Assembly: GCA_035606355.1 (NCBI GenBank)
Contig: DATNFO010000081.1
Span: 1 to 64,000, forward strand
Source of the DNA: Sulfopaludibacter sp035606355
GTDB taxonomy: Bacteria; Acidobacteriota; Terriglobia; Bryobacterales; Bryobacteraceae
Length of the DNA: 64,000 nt
Direction: 5' to 3'
Positions 1 to 9,421 of this stretch are shown piece by piece; position 1 is the first letter of the stretch; each line of letters starts with the position of its first letter. Below the pieces are notes generated by a model, which saw nothing but the letters and a program-made list of their open reading frames with translations, did no database searches and had not been told where the DNA came from. The position numbers were made by a program, and so were the translations under genes.

Positions 1-189
1 CAAGCCACCCGACTCACAAAGAGATTTTCGAAAGTGACCGCGCCGCAAGTCGATGATGATCCTGGGCTTGCGGGCATTCTGCTGGCAAAGCTCGCAAATC
101 GAGCTTTTGCCGCTTCAAAATCTCGACCGCTCTGCTGACAAAGGCCGGTTTCGGAGGAAGGAGCGCTCTCGCAACTCCTTTGATTTCAG
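1..189. other. Left-edge region without a supported gene
   Basis: No coding region can be supported here. The first forward frame is open from the window edge to a TGA at 136-138 and could be the last 45 codons of a gene starting outside the window, but the peptide has no recognisable motif. A second forward frame opens at 53 and runs through the tRNA gene, so it is not credible. Confidence 0.3.
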
Positions 190-265
<76 letters not shown>

Positions 266-319
266 CTGAGACAGGACTTCCCGGCAGATGCGGTGCCGTA
301 CTCCGCCCCGCAAGCCCCG

Positions 320-347
320 ATTATAGCATCTCGCCGCCCGTTGTCAC
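320..347 (-). promoter_or_regulatory. Candidate sigma-70 promoter for tRNA-Lys
   Basis: On the minus strand a perfect TATAAT (320-325) lies 16 bp downstream of GTGACA (342-347), a near match to TTGACA. It sits about 55 nt before the mature tRNA 5' end and overlaps the last codons of the upstream Fe-S gene. Sequence-based prediction only. Confidence 0.5.
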
Positions 348-2212
348 GCTTTCGGTGCAGGATTCTCCGGCGGTAGCCCCGCCGCCACAATCTGCACGAT
401 ATCCAGCAACTTCGGCATCTCCGCCGGCTTCACCGCGCCCAACGCGTCCCGGAACATCGTCTGGCAAAACGGGCACGCCGTCCCGATCGTCTGCGCGCCC
501 GTTGCGAGCAACTGCTCCACCCGCTCCACGTTCACGCGTTTGCCTTTCTCCTCGCCCAGGAACATCTGGCCGCCACCCGCGCCGCAACAGAAACTCCGCT
601 CTCTCGCGCGCTCGGGATCCACCACCTCGCCGCCGCCGAGCGCGGCCACCTGCCGCGGTTGCTCGTAAACGTCGCGATATCGTCCCAGGTAGCACGGGTC
701 GTGAAACACCACCTTCTCCCGCGATTCGCCGCGCGGCAGTTTGTCCTGCAGCCGTGCCAGCACTTCGCTGTGATGCTCAATCTCAAACGTGCCGCCGAAC
801 TCGCGCCAGTCCGTGCCGATTGTCCGCACGCAATGGGGGCAGATCGACACCATCTTGCCGACCTTCGCCGCGCGCAGCGTTTCGATGTTCTGTTCCGCCA
901 CCTGGCTCACCGCCAGATCGTTGCCCAAACGCCGCGCCGGATCGCCCGTGCACCGCTCCTTCTTCAACACGCCGAAGGTCACGCCCGCATGGCGCAGCAC
1001 GCGCGCCATGCTCTGCACGATCTCGCGGCCCTGCGGATCGTATGCGCCCATGCAGCCGAGCCAGAAACAATACTCCTGTGTTCCGTCGTAGATCGGCAGT
1101 TCCGCCTTCTCGATGAACTTCTGCCGCTCCGCCGCGGGGAACCCGAGCGAGTTGCCGTTGCGCTCCAGGTTCAGGAACAGTTTGCCGCCATATTCGTTCT
1201 CCCACTTGCCCGTATTCACCAGGCCGCGCCGCAGCCCGATGATGATCGGCAGATGCTGAATCCCGACGGGGCACTGATATTCACAGCCGCCGCACGACGT
1301 GCACTGAAACACCGCCTCCTCGGAGATGTGCGTCCCCACCAGCGGCGCTTCGTTGCCCGGACCCTCCTGATTCAGATACCCGCGCAGACCTAGAATGATC
1401 GTCTTCGGATTGAGAATTTTGCCCGTGTTGTTCGCCGGGCAGTGTTCCGTGCAGCGTCCGCACTCCACGCAGGAAAAAGCCTGCAGCGCATCGATGCGCG
1501 TGACGTCCTTGCCGGTGTCGAGCCCGAAATCCTCGTCGCCTTCCAGCGGCGGAATCCGGCTGAAGCCCGCGCGCCGCAGAAACACTGTCACCGGGCTCAG
1601 CGCCAGATGGAGATGCTTGGTATGCGGAATCAGCGGCAGGAACGCAAGTATCGCGATGGTGTGCAACCACCAGTTCACCTTTCCGCCGGTGGAGCCTTCG
1701 CCGTACCACAGCATTCCGAGATACGTCACCATCAGCGCGAAAATCAGGAACGCGATCACGCCCGATTCCGGCGATACCGCTCCCAGCCACCGCGGCCTCA
1801 CCAGGAAACGCCGCACGAAAAGTCCAACGATGCCGACGATCACCAAGATCGCCCATACAGCCACGAAGCCGAAATACAGCCGCCCGAAGCCCGAAGCAGG
1901 CGAGAGAAACGCCACGCCGAAGCCCGCGGCGAAGTGATTCATCGTGATCAGCGCGAACGCGCAAAATCCCCAGAAGACAAATGCATGGGCCAGGCCCGGT
2001 AGCGGACGCTCGCGAATCACTTTCCCCTGAAGCGCCACTTCCCACAGGAACTGCCGCACTCGCCGCCCCACTGGCGCCACTTCGAAATCGGCGGTAGGTT
2101 TCGAAGCGCGGATCGCCCGCAGCACACCGCGAAGACGCATCCAAAACAGCCCAAGGGACGTGAGCATGAGTACGAGAATGAGCGCGCGCTGGCCCCACGT
2201 TACATCGGTCAT
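344..2212 (-). CDS. Membrane Fe-S oxidoreductase, ETF:quinone oxidoreductase type
   Basis: This is a heterodisulfide-reductase-like electron-transfer protein. Numbering from an upstream in-frame ATG at 2236 (630 codons), about five membrane helices fill residues 12-220 and carry histidines in a NarI-like arrangement. Two 4Fe-4S motifs follow, with cysteines at 256-266 and 312-322. Two CCG domains come after: C390/C395, C429 and CPHC 466-469; then HDPC 515, CC 550-551 and CPFC 588-591. This order matches the membrane FeS oxidoreductases proposed to pass electrons from electron-transfer flavoprotein to menaquinone. No etfAB genes are adjacent, so the partner is inferred. The ATG at 2212 was preferred because the extra eight residues look unlike a leader. 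Confidence 0.8.
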   Translation of the reverse strand: MTDVTWGQRALILVLMLTSLGLFWMRLRGVLRAIRASKPTADFEVAPVGRRVRQFLWEVALQGKVIRERPLPGLAHAFVFWGFCAFALITMNHFAAGFGVAFLSPASGFGRLYFGFVAVWAILVIVGIVGLFVRRFLVRPRWLGAVSPESGVIAFLIFALMVTYLGMLWYGEGSTGGKVNWWLHTIAILAFLPLIPHTKHLHLALSPVTVFLRRAGFSRIPPLEGDEDFGLDTGKDVTRIDALQAFSCVECGRCTEHCPANNTGKILNPKTIILGLRGYLNQEGPGNEAPLVGTHISEEAVFQCTSCGGCEYQCPVGIQHLPIIIGLRRGLVNTGKWENEYGGKLFLNLERNGNSLGFPAAERQKFIEKAELPIYDGTQEYCFWLGCMGAYDPQGREIVQSMARVLRHAGVTFGVLKKERCTGDPARRLGNDLAVSQVAEQNIETLRAAKVGKMVSICPHCVRTIGTDWREFGGTFEIEHHSEVLARLQDKLPRGESREKVVFHDPCYLGRYRDVYEQPRQVAALGGGEVVDPERARERSFCCGAGGGQMFLGEEKGKRVNVERVEQLLATGAQTIGTACPFCQTMFRDALGAVKPAEMPKLLDIVQIVAAGLPPENPAPKA

Positions 2213-2301
2213 AGATACAGTTTGACTGTAGCGCAAATCGCTGTGGCGCCCACGTGACGCCGCGCATGCACGCGCTAAGATAAAGCGGGTTGGGAGGGAA
2301 T

Positions 2302-3243
2302 TTGCATATCGTCGTGACCGGCGCCGCCGGGTTCGTCGGCTCGCACATGTGCGACCGGCTGTTGGCCGAGGGCCACACGGTCATAGCGCTGGATAATTTC
2401 ATCACAGGGTCGCCGCGGAACATCGCCCACCTCGCGGAGAATCCGGCATTCGAATTTCGCGAGTGCGACATCACGCAACCCTTTCGGATCGAAGGTCCGG
2501 TTGATGCTGTGGTCAACATGGCCTCGCCCGCCAGCCCCAAAGACTATCTCGACCATCCCATCGAAACCCTCGACGTCGGCTCCATTGGCAGCCGCAACTG
2601 CCTGCAGCTCGCGCTCGAAAACGGCGCGCGCTACATGGTCACTTCCACCAGCGAGTGTTACGGCGATCCGCTCGTCCACCCGCAGGTCGAAACGTATTGG
2701 GGCAACGTGAACCCCGTCGGACCGCGCTCCTGCTACGACGAAAGCAAGCGATTCGCCGAAGCGCTCACCATGGCGTACCATCGCAAGCACGGCCTTCGCA
2801 CCAACATCGCGCGCATCTTCAATACGTACGGACCGCGCATGAAACTCGACGATGGCCGCGTGGTGCCGGCATTCCTCGATCAGGCGCTGCGCGGGCTTCC
2901 CATGACCGTGTTCGGGGACGGCACGCAGACCCGCAGCTTCTGTTACGTCACCGATCTTGTCGATGGCCTCTATCGCCTCATGCTGTCCGGCGAGCGCTTC
3001 CCCGTGAACCTCGGCAACCCGCGCGAAATGACAATTCGACAATTCGCCGAGCACATACGCGCCATGACAGGGACGAACTCGCCGATCGTTTCCAAGCCGC
3101 TGCCCGAGGATGACCCCAAGCAGCGTCGCCCCGATATCACCAAGGCCCGCACCATTCTGGGATGGGAGCCGAAGGTCTCACTCGAGGACGGCCTGCGCGA
3201 GACGGTTGTTTACTTCCGGTCCTTGCAAGCGGCTATGGTGTAG
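2302..3243 (+). CDS. NAD-dependent epimerase, UDP-glucuronate decarboxylase-like
   Basis: An extended short-chain dehydrogenase of about 313 residues. The N-terminal GAAGFVGS is the Rossmann NAD loop. TSTSECYGDP and CYDESKR supply the Thr/Ser and the Tyr-x3-Lys catalytic residues. NTYGPRM and the C-terminal RRPDITKA region are typical of UDP-xylose synthases, which convert UDP-glucuronate to UDP-xylose. TTG at 2302 is chosen because GGGAGGGAA lies directly before it and the protein then begins at the first beta strand; an in-frame TTG at 2290 overlaps that ribosome site. No other nucleotide-sugar gene is nearby, so substrate is inferred from family resemblance. UDP-glucose 4,6-dehydratase is the main alternative. 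Confidence 0.82.
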   Translation: MHIVVTGAAGFVGSHMCDRLLAEGHTVIALDNFITGSPRNIAHLAENPAFEFRECDITQPFRIEGPVDAVVNMASPASPKDYLDHPIETLDVGSIGSRNCLQLALENGARYMVTSTSECYGDPLVHPQVETYWGNVNPVGPRSCYDESKRFAEALTMAYHRKHGLRTNIARIFNTYGPRMKLDDGRVVPAFLDQALRGLPMTVFGDGTQTRSFCYVTDLVDGLYRLMLSGERFPVNLGNPREMTIRQFAEHIRAMTGTNSPIVSKPLPEDDPKQRRPDITKARTILGWEPKVSLEDGLRETVVYFRSLQAAMV

Positions 3244-3262
3244 GCGGCTTTAAACTGGTGGC

Positions 3263-4801
3263 ATGACGCTCCGCCGTGCCGCGCTGCTGCTGGCTATTTC
3301 CGTTGCCGTTGCGCAGGAGCTCCCGCGCCCGGACCGCATGGGCGTGGTCAACACCGGACCGTACGATTACGGAGTCATGGGTCCGCCCGCCACTCCCGCA
3401 ATCGTCGCCGCGGCCGGCAAAGCGGTTGACAAACGCCTGCCGCCCGGACCGTTTCAGCCCACCTGGGAGTCCATCGAAAAGAACTACCGTCCGCCCTCCT
3501 GGTTTGACGGCGCCGGCTTCGGCATCTTCATCCACTGGGGTATTTTCGCCGTCCCCGCTCACCACAACGAATGGTATGAGAAGCACATGTACGGCGCCGA
3601 GGCGCAATGGCACACCGCGCACTTCGGTCCGCCTGAGCAGTTCGGCTACAAGGACTTCATTCCGAAATTCACGGCCGCAAAGTTCGATGCCGCCGCGTGG
3701 GCCGCTCTCTTCAAGAATGCGGGAGCGCGCATCGTCATCGGCATGGGCGAGCACCACGACAATTTTGCCGAGTGGAACAGCGATGTCACACCGTTCAATT
3801 CGGTGAAGATGGGGCCACACCGCGACCTCATCGGCGAACTATCGGCGGCTGTCCATCGGCAAGGGCTCAAGTTCGGAATCGCGAACCACGGAGTCGAGAA
3901 CTTCACCTTCGTCAATCCGCCCGCCGATCTTCGCGACCGCCTGAAGGCCGCGCATGCCGATCTCTACGATCCCGCCTGGGCGGCTTTTTACAATGTCGCG
4001 GACCGCAGCGACGCCGCTATGACCCGATTCCTCACCGATTGGGTGAACCGCAATCTGGAACTCATCGATAAGTACCAGCCCGACCTGCTCTGGTGGGACA
4101 ACGGAGCGAACTTGCGGCTCCTCGATCCGCTGAAACTCTTCATCGCCGCTTACTATTACAACCGCGCGCGCCAATGGAATCGCGAGGTCTCGCTCGCCAC
4201 CAAGTACGTCGCAATGGCGCCGGGGAACGACGATCGCCACCTCATCGGCTCCATCCTCGATTTCGAAAAGGTGGGCACGCGATCCCCGGCGGCGATTCGC
4301 CCGGGACAGTGGATGGTGGACGATCCCATCGGCAGCAACAGTTGGGGCTACGTCGAAGACCTGCACCTGGTGTCTCCCGCGAGCATCATTGCGAAACTGG
4401 TGGATACCGCCAGCAAGGGAGGAGTGTTCTTCCTGAACGTCTCGCCCATGGCCGATGGCGCCATCCCGGAGGCGCAGCAGCAAATTCTGATGAAGGTGGG
4501 GACGTGGCTGCAAACGAACGGAGAAGCCATTTACGGAGCACGCGCGTACAGCAAATTCGCGGACGGCGCTATCCATTTCACCGCCAAGAGCGCCAACGTT
4601 TTCGCGATTTTTGCAAACTGGCCCTCTGAAGGTGCACTCAAGCTCGCGATCTCTACTCCGATTTCAGGCGCAACCCTGTTAGGAAGTTCTGAGCCGCTCA
4701 AAGTCACGCAGGACGTCAATGGAGCCGAGATCCGCTTGCCGGCGAAACCGCAGGGCGACGGTCGCTGGTCCGTCAAGTTAACGTCAACCGTCGACCGTTA
4801 G
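3263..4801 (+). CDS. Alpha-L-fucosidase, GH29 family, secreted
   Basis: A 512-residue protein beginning with a short hydrophobic signal (residues 1-18, ending VAVAQ). GIFIHWGIFAVPAHHNEWY near residue 95 is the GH29 signature strand, and DLLWWDNG near residue 278 carries the aspartate expected to be the nucleophile. The later segment GGVFFLNVSPMADG matches the conserved end of the catalytic barrel. A small C-terminal beta domain (about 430-512) follows. The enzyme would release fucose, or a related sugar, from plant or microbial glycans outside the cytoplasm. It starts 19 nt after the epimerase stop, so the two may be co-transcribed. Confidence 0.85.
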   Translation: MTLRRAALLLAISVAVAQELPRPDRMGVVNTGPYDYGVMGPPATPAIVAAAGKAVDKRLPPGPFQPTWESIEKNYRPPSWFDGAGFGIFIHWGIFAVPAHHNEWYEKHMYGAEAQWHTAHFGPPEQFGYKDFIPKFTAAKFDAAAWAALFKNAGARIVIGMGEHHDNFAEWNSDVTPFNSVKMGPHRDLIGELSAAVHRQGLKFGIANHGVENFTFVNPPADLRDRLKAAHADLYDPAWAAFYNVADRSDAAMTRFLTDWVNRNLELIDKYQPDLLWWDNGANLRLLDPLKLFIAAYYYNRARQWNREVSLATKYVAMAPGNDDRHLIGSILDFEKVGTRSPAAIRPGQWMVDDPIGSNSWGYVEDLHLVSPASIIAKLVDTASKGGVFFLNVSPMADGAIPEAQQQILMKVGTWLQTNGEAIYGARAYSKFADGAIHFTAKSANVFAIFANWPSEGALKLAISTPISGATLLGSSEPLKVTQDVNGAEIRLPAKPQGDGRWSVKLTSTVDR

Positions 4802-4902
4802 TGTTAGTTCTCATAACTTAGGTTAATTTTGTGAATACCTTAACCATCGGCAACTGTTCAAAGAGCCGATGCGGGCGTAATGTCGGGGTCGAGGTAGTAG
4901 AC

Positions 4903-5088
4903 GTGACACAGATGTTGAAGAATGTCCTTTTTGAGGATCAGGGTCAGGATCTGATTGAATACACCCTCCTGATGGCCTTTGTGGCATTGGCCTCCGCCGC
5001 CCTTTTCCTCGGCTCCGGGCAGAGCATCGCCGGTATTTGGAACACATCCAACTCTCAACTTACAGCGGCTAATTCAACGGCGTCCTAA
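4903..5088 (+). CDS. Flp/Tad-type pilin subunit
   Basis: A small protein of about 61 residues. The motif EDQGQDLIEYTLL has the Gly followed by the conserved Glu-Tyr of Flp pilins; a prepilin peptidase would cut after the Gly. The hydrophobic helix (MAFVALASAALFLG) follows at once, then a short polar tail. GTG at 4903 is chosen because GAGG lies 8 nt upstream; ATG at 4912 is also possible. No prepilin peptidase or tad assembly genes are in the window, so this subunit is an orphan here. Confidence 0.75.
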   Translation: MTQMLKNVLFEDQGQDLIEYTLLMAFVALASAALFLGSGQSIAGIWNTSNSQLTAANSTAS

Positions 5089-5153
5089 GCCAACACACAT
5101 TGGCGCGCCATCTGCATGCGCTCCACGTTATATGAAGACGGGGAGCTGCGTAC

Positions 5154-7019
5154 GTGCCGCTGGGTGACTTTCTTTTTGGTAAGCCGCTCGCTTCCGGAGA
5201 AGATGACGAGCAGAAAATCGGACCCCTTTCCGGCATACCAATCTTCGGATTGGATGCTTTAGGCTCGGCTGCTTACGGTCCGGAAGCGGCTCTCACGATC
5301 CTGATCCCGCTGGGCGCCGTGGGGCTGGCTTACCTGGTCCCGATCACCATCGCCATTATTCTTCTGCTCGCCATCGTTTGCTTTTCCTATCTGCAGACGA
5401 TTCCGGCTTACCCCAATGGCGGCGGCTCCTATACGGTAGCCAGTCAAAACCTGGGCGAGTTCACCGGCCTGGTGGCGGGCGCGGCGTTGATGATCGACTA
5501 CGTGTTGACCGTCGCCGTCGGCATATCGGCCGGAGTCGGAGCGCTCGTTTCCGCCGTGCCATCCTGGCAGCCGCTGACACTTGTGCTCTGCCTGTTGGCA
5601 CTGGTCTTCATGACCATCGTCAACCTGCGCGGCGTGCGCGACACCGGCGCCGTATTCCTCCTGCCCACGTACGCGTTCATCGTGTGCATGCTGGTGGCCC
5701 TCGCCGTGGGAGTTTTCAAAGTACTCAGCGGATCGGTGGCGCCAGTGGTTGCTCCTCCGCACTTGCACGCGCCCGCTGAAGCCGCCGGCCTGTGGGTGCT
5801 GTTGAAGGCATTTTCGAGCGGTTGTACCGCAATGACCGGTGTTGAGGCGGTCAGCAACGGCGCCATGGCTTTTCGCGAACCGCGCGCGCGCACGGCGCAG
5901 ACGACGCTCGTGACCATCATCGCGCTGCTCATTGTGATGCTTCTTGGAATCGCCGTCCTGTGCCGTGCATACGGAATCGGCGCGACAGTTCCCGGGTCTA
6001 GCCATTACCAAAGCGTGCTTTCCCAGATCTTCGGCGCTGTGATGGGCCGCGGCTGGCTTTATCGCGTTTGCATAGCCTCCGTCGTGCTCGTTCTGATTCT
6101 GCAGGCGAACACCGCGTTCTCAGGCTTTCCGCGCCTCTGCCGCGCCATCGCGTGGGAAGGCTATCTGCCGCGCGCATTTGCAAATCGCGGACGGCGCCTG
6201 GTCTACACGCACGGCATCGTGGTGCTCGCTTTGCTTTCGACTCTGCTGTTGATCATCTTCGGCGGTATCACGGACCGCCTCATTCCGCTGTTCGCGATCG
6301 GCGCGTTTCTCGCGTTCACGTTTTCCCAGGCCGGGATGGTCGCGCACTGGAAGCGCGAAGGCGGACGTCACGCGCGCAACAGTATGCTGGTCAACGCCAC
6401 CGGCGCGGCGGTCACCGCTGCGACCGTCGTCGTCATCATCCTTGCGAAATTCACCGAAGGCGCCTGGGTCACCTTGATTCTGATTCCCGGACTGGTGGCA
6501 GTCATGCGATCCGTGCACACCCATTACGAATGCATCGAGCGCGAGATCGCGTCCGGCGATCCGATTTCGACCGCGGGTCTTTCCGCGCCGCTTGTCGTTC
6601 TGCCCATTTACGGTTGGAATCGCATCACTGCGAAAGCCCTACGCTATGCGCTTTCCATATCCCGCGACGTTGTCGCCGTCCACGTCACAAACGAAGAGGG
6701 CGATACGCCGCAAGTCGCGCCGGATTGGCAAAAGATGGTCGCCTCGCCGGCACGAGGAGCCGGAGTCGCTGAACCCAAACTCGTGGTCCTGAAATCTCCG
6801 TACCGCTTCGTCATCACGCCCATCGTCGACTTCGTGCTGCGCACCGAAAAAGAAAATCCCGAGCGGCAAGTCATCGTGCTCATACCGAACATGATCGAGC
6901 GCCACTGGTATCACCGTTTGCTGCACAACCAGCGCGGTGAACTGCTGACCGCCTTGCTGCTGGTAAAAGGCGACCGCCGGATTTCCGTGCTCAATGTCCC
7001 CTGGTATCTCGATTCCTAA
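5154..7019 (+). CDS. APC-family transporter, KimA-like
   Basis: A 621-residue integral membrane protein with about twelve helices spanning residues 20-450, followed by a cytosolic domain of about 160 residues. The N-terminal segment GLDALGSAAYGPEAAL is the marker of the YdaO/KimA branch of the APC superfamily, whose best known member is a proton-coupled potassium importer; many relatives are annotated simply as amino-acid permeases. The C-terminal domain resembles the soluble domain of KimA. GTG at 5154 is preceded by GGGAG at 8 nt spacing. I see no ydaO-type c-di-AMP riboswitch in the 65 bp upstream. Potassium as substrate is an inference. Confidence 0.78.
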   Translation: MPLGDFLFGKPLASGEDDEQKIGPLSGIPIFGLDALGSAAYGPEAALTILIPLGAVGLAYLVPITIAIILLLAIVCFSYLQTIPAYPNGGGSYTVASQNLGEFTGLVAGAALMIDYVLTVAVGISAGVGALVSAVPSWQPLTLVLCLLALVFMTIVNLRGVRDTGAVFLLPTYAFIVCMLVALAVGVFKVLSGSVAPVVAPPHLHAPAEAAGLWVLLKAFSSGCTAMTGVEAVSNGAMAFREPRARTAQTTLVTIIALLIVMLLGIAVLCRAYGIGATVPGSSHYQSVLSQIFGAVMGRGWLYRVCIASVVLVLILQANTAFSGFPRLCRAIAWEGYLPRAFANRGRRLVYTHGIVVLALLSTLLLIIFGGITDRLIPLFAIGAFLAFTFSQAGMVAHWKREGGRHARNSMLVNATGAAVTAATVVVIILAKFTEGAWVTLILIPGLVAVMRSVHTHYECIEREIASGDPISTAGLSAPLVVLPIYGWNRITAKALRYALSISRDVVAVHVTNEEGDTPQVAPDWQKMVASPARGAGVAEPKLVVLKSPYRFVITPIVDFVLRTEKENPERQVIVLIPNMIERHWYHRLLHNQRGELLTALLLVKGDRRISVLNVPWYLDS

Positions 7020-8300
7020 CTACGAATGCGCCGCAATCCAGGGAAAAATCACGTCAAACAACCCTGTGTTGAACGGATGATTTCCGTTTCGGCTGTTTTC
7101 CTGGTAGTCTTTCTGCGACTTATACATGTCTAGATCGTGTCCCATGCCTGGAACCTCGGCGTAGGTGGCGCGGCCGGGATGCATCCGATTGATCGTCTCG
7201 GCGAGGTATTTGTTTTGATGTGAAGTAGTTACCGGCGAAGCTGTGCCGTAGACCACCAGCACCGGGAGATCTGCTTTCGCCCAATTTTTGCCCAGGTTGA
7301 TATCCGCGATTGATTGTAGATATGTATAAGCAGCCCCTCCGAAGGGCGAAGTGAGCGCTTCGCAGCCCGAAATTCCGGAAAGCGCAGCGGGGGCGGCTTT
7401 TTCGATGTAGAAGCGGAAACTGCAGACGCTCCACTGGCGCAGTTCTTCGTCGACCTCGGCCGGCGTTTTTCCGGTCAGGTCGGCTTGCACGCGAAGGCGT
7501 TCGAGGTCGTATTCAAACCACGTAGTGCCGACGGTCTCGACGGCGATGAAGCCCGCAACGGGTTCCTGTCCGAGAATCGTCGAGCCAACCAGCGGCCCCA
7601 TGCTGTGGGCGAAGACGTAGATTTTCGATGGGTCCACATATGGGTATTGCTTGAGCGCCTTGATGGCGGCGAGATAGCCGGCCGCTTCCACGTCCGGAGT
7701 CGCACGCAAATCGCTGCAATCGATGCCTTCGCTGTCTCCCTCGCCCGTTTTCTCGACGCGCATCGTGACGAAACCGCGCTGTTCGAATTCTCCGATCAGC
7801 CGCCCATAACCGGCGTCCGTACGATTGAGATTGTCGATGGAGTAGCAGCCCAAACCCTGCATCAGGATCATCGCCGGAAGGCGGCCTTCTTTACGCGGAC
7901 GGGTCACGATCGCGCGGCGGCGTGCCCCACGCACATCCAGAGTTTCGTACATGACCTCGGCGTACGGACTCGTTTCGAGAGGCCGCGGCTTTAAGGTGGG
8001 CATCAGCATCAGTTCGGAGGGTCCGCGCTTTACTGTGACCTGCACGCTCTCGCCGCCGAAGTGGCGCGATACGGCGCGGGTGAATGCTGCGGCCTCCGTT
8101 ACCGGCGCTCCGTCGATAGAGACGATCACGTCGCCTTTTTGGAACCCGGCTGCGGCGCCGGCTCCGCCTTCCACCAGACCGCTCACGACGACGCCATTGC
8201 CATCCTGCGGCGCCACAATCAGCCCGATCATTCCCCGCCGCGGCAGATCCGCCGCCGAAAGCACCGCTGTCCCGAGAATGGCCAACCAAAGTATTCGCAT
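7020..8300 (-). CDS. Secreted PDZ-alpha/beta hydrolase fusion
   Basis: A 426-residue protein with a signal peptide (cleavage near SAADLP, residue 18). A PDZ domain at about 25-100 shows the GLVEGGAGAAAGFQKGD carboxylate-binding loop. An alpha/beta hydrolase domain runs from about 110 to the end: AHSMGP at about 230 is the nucleophile elbow, YGTASP supplies the acidic strand, and GMGHDLD near 400 the histidine. The PDZ domain may tether the hydrolase to C-terminal peptides or to a partner. The natural substrate cannot be read from the sequence; esterase or peptidase activity are both possible. It converges on the transporter with no gap after that gene's stop. Confidence 0.8.
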   Translation of the reverse strand: MRILWLAILGTAVLSAADLPRRGMIGLIVAPQDGNGVVVSGLVEGGAGAAAGFQKGDVIVSIDGAPVTEAAAFTRAVSRHFGGESVQVTVKRGPSELMLMPTLKPRPLETSPYAEVMYETLDVRGARRRAIVTRPRKEGRLPAMILMQGLGCYSIDNLNRTDAGYGRLIGEFEQRGFVTMRVEKTGEGDSEGIDCSDLRATPDVEAAGYLAAIKALKQYPYVDPSKIYVFAHSMGPLVGSTILGQEPVAGFIAVETVGTTWFEYDLERLRVQADLTGKTPAEVDEELRQWSVCSFRFYIEKAAPAALSGISGCEALTSPFGGAAYTYLQSIADINLGKNWAKADLPVLVVYGTASPVTTSHQNKYLAETINRMHPGRATYAEVPGMGHDLDMYKSQKDYQENSRNGNHPFNTGLFDVIFPWIAAHS

Positions 8301-8361
8301 GAGTCCTCAGTTATAACGTACGCGCGACGCGGAAAACCGGTAGGTGATAAGATTCCGACGT

Positions 8362-9399
8362 ATGCGAGCACTCGTTCTCTTCTTCTGCTCCGCCCCTCTT
8401 TTCGCGCAACAGCCGCCGGCCGCGCAACCGCCCGCCGCGGCTCCCCAACAGGCGGCGCAAGCGCAGGCGGCAGCGCAGGCCAACAACTCCGATGAAGTGC
8501 TGAAGGCGGTCGACGACCTCATGTGGCACACGCTGCTCGGCGACATCGCCGAAGTCGACAAGGTGCGCTTCACGAGCCTGCCCCCGGCGCATATCGCCAA
8601 TCCGCGCGCGCCCGGCGCGACGAACCCGTTGATCATCTGGGCGTACACGTTTATCCCGAAAAAGGTGGACCGGTCCAGGAAGCAACCGCTGATCGTCTTT
8701 TGCCACCAGGGGGTGCACGCGAGCGAGCATACCGACGACGCGCACGTGTTCCGCGAACTGCTGGATCAGGGATACAGCATCATTGCCGCCGATTATCGCG
8801 GCAGCACGGGCTACGGCCGCGGCTTTTACGAACAGATCGATTACGGCGGGCGCGAAGTGGACGATGTGTTCAACAGCGCGCAATTCATGCTCGATACGTA
8901 CAGCTTCCTGGATCCCAAACGCGTCGGCATCATCGGCTGGAGCCACGGCGGGCTGATCACTCTGATGAACATCTTCGCGCACCCGCAGATGTATGCCGTC
9001 GCGTACGCCGGAGTGCCGGCCAGCGATCTGGTCGCACGCATGGGTTACGAGCCTCCGGGATATGCGGCGCTGTATTCCGCGCCGTACCACATTGGTCGGA
9101 CGGTTCGCGAGGATATCGAAGAGTATCGCCGCCGTTCGCCGGTGAATCACGCCAAAGAGTTGCAAACGCCGCTGCTGATCCACACCACCACCAACGACGA
9201 AGACGTGAACTACCTGGAAGTGGAGCACCTGATTCAAGCATTTAAGGCCGAGGGCAAGAAGTTCGAGTACAAGGTGTACCAGAACGCGCCCGGCGGCCAT
9301 TATTTCAATCGTTTGGATACGAAAGCGGCGAAGGAGAGCCGGCAGGAGATTTATCGCTTTCTCGCGGGGTACTTACATCCCGATTTCGCGGTAAAATAG
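8362..9399 (+). CDS. Secreted S9-like prolyl oligopeptidase family hydrolase
   Basis: A 345-residue alpha/beta hydrolase with a signal peptide (MRALVLFFCSAPLFAQ) followed by a Pro/Ala/Gln-rich linker to about residue 45. GWSHGG is the nucleophile motif, TNDEDV carries the acid and GGHYF the histidine, in the order and spacing of family S9 catalytic domains. The beta-propeller of full-length S9 enzymes is absent. ATG at 8362 was chosen over 8344 because the signal peptide starts there. It is divergent from the PDZ-hydrolase gene with a 61-bp shared upstream region. Confidence 0.78.
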   Translation: MRALVLFFCSAPLFAQQPPAAQPPAAAPQQAAQAQAAAQANNSDEVLKAVDDLMWHTLLGDIAEVDKVRFTSLPPAHIANPRAPGATNPLIIWAYTFIPKKVDRSRKQPLIVFCHQGVHASEHTDDAHVFRELLDQGYSIIAADYRGSTGYGRGFYEQIDYGGREVDDVFNSAQFMLDTYSFLDPKRVGIIGWSHGGLITLMNIFAHPQMYAVAYAGVPASDLVARMGYEPPGYAALYSAPYHIGRTVREDIEEYRRRSPVNHAKELQTPLLIHTTTNDEDVNYLEVEHLIQAFKAEGKKFEYKVYQNAPGGHYFNRLDTKAAKESRQEIYRFLAGYLHPDFAVK

Positions 9400-9421
9400 A
9401 GGTGTTTCCCCCACTCACAAC

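Noticed and set aside
5089..5153. Possible c-di-AMP riboswitch before the KimA-like gene
   Set aside because: The gap is only 65 bp and lacks the conserved ydaO-type core; no support.
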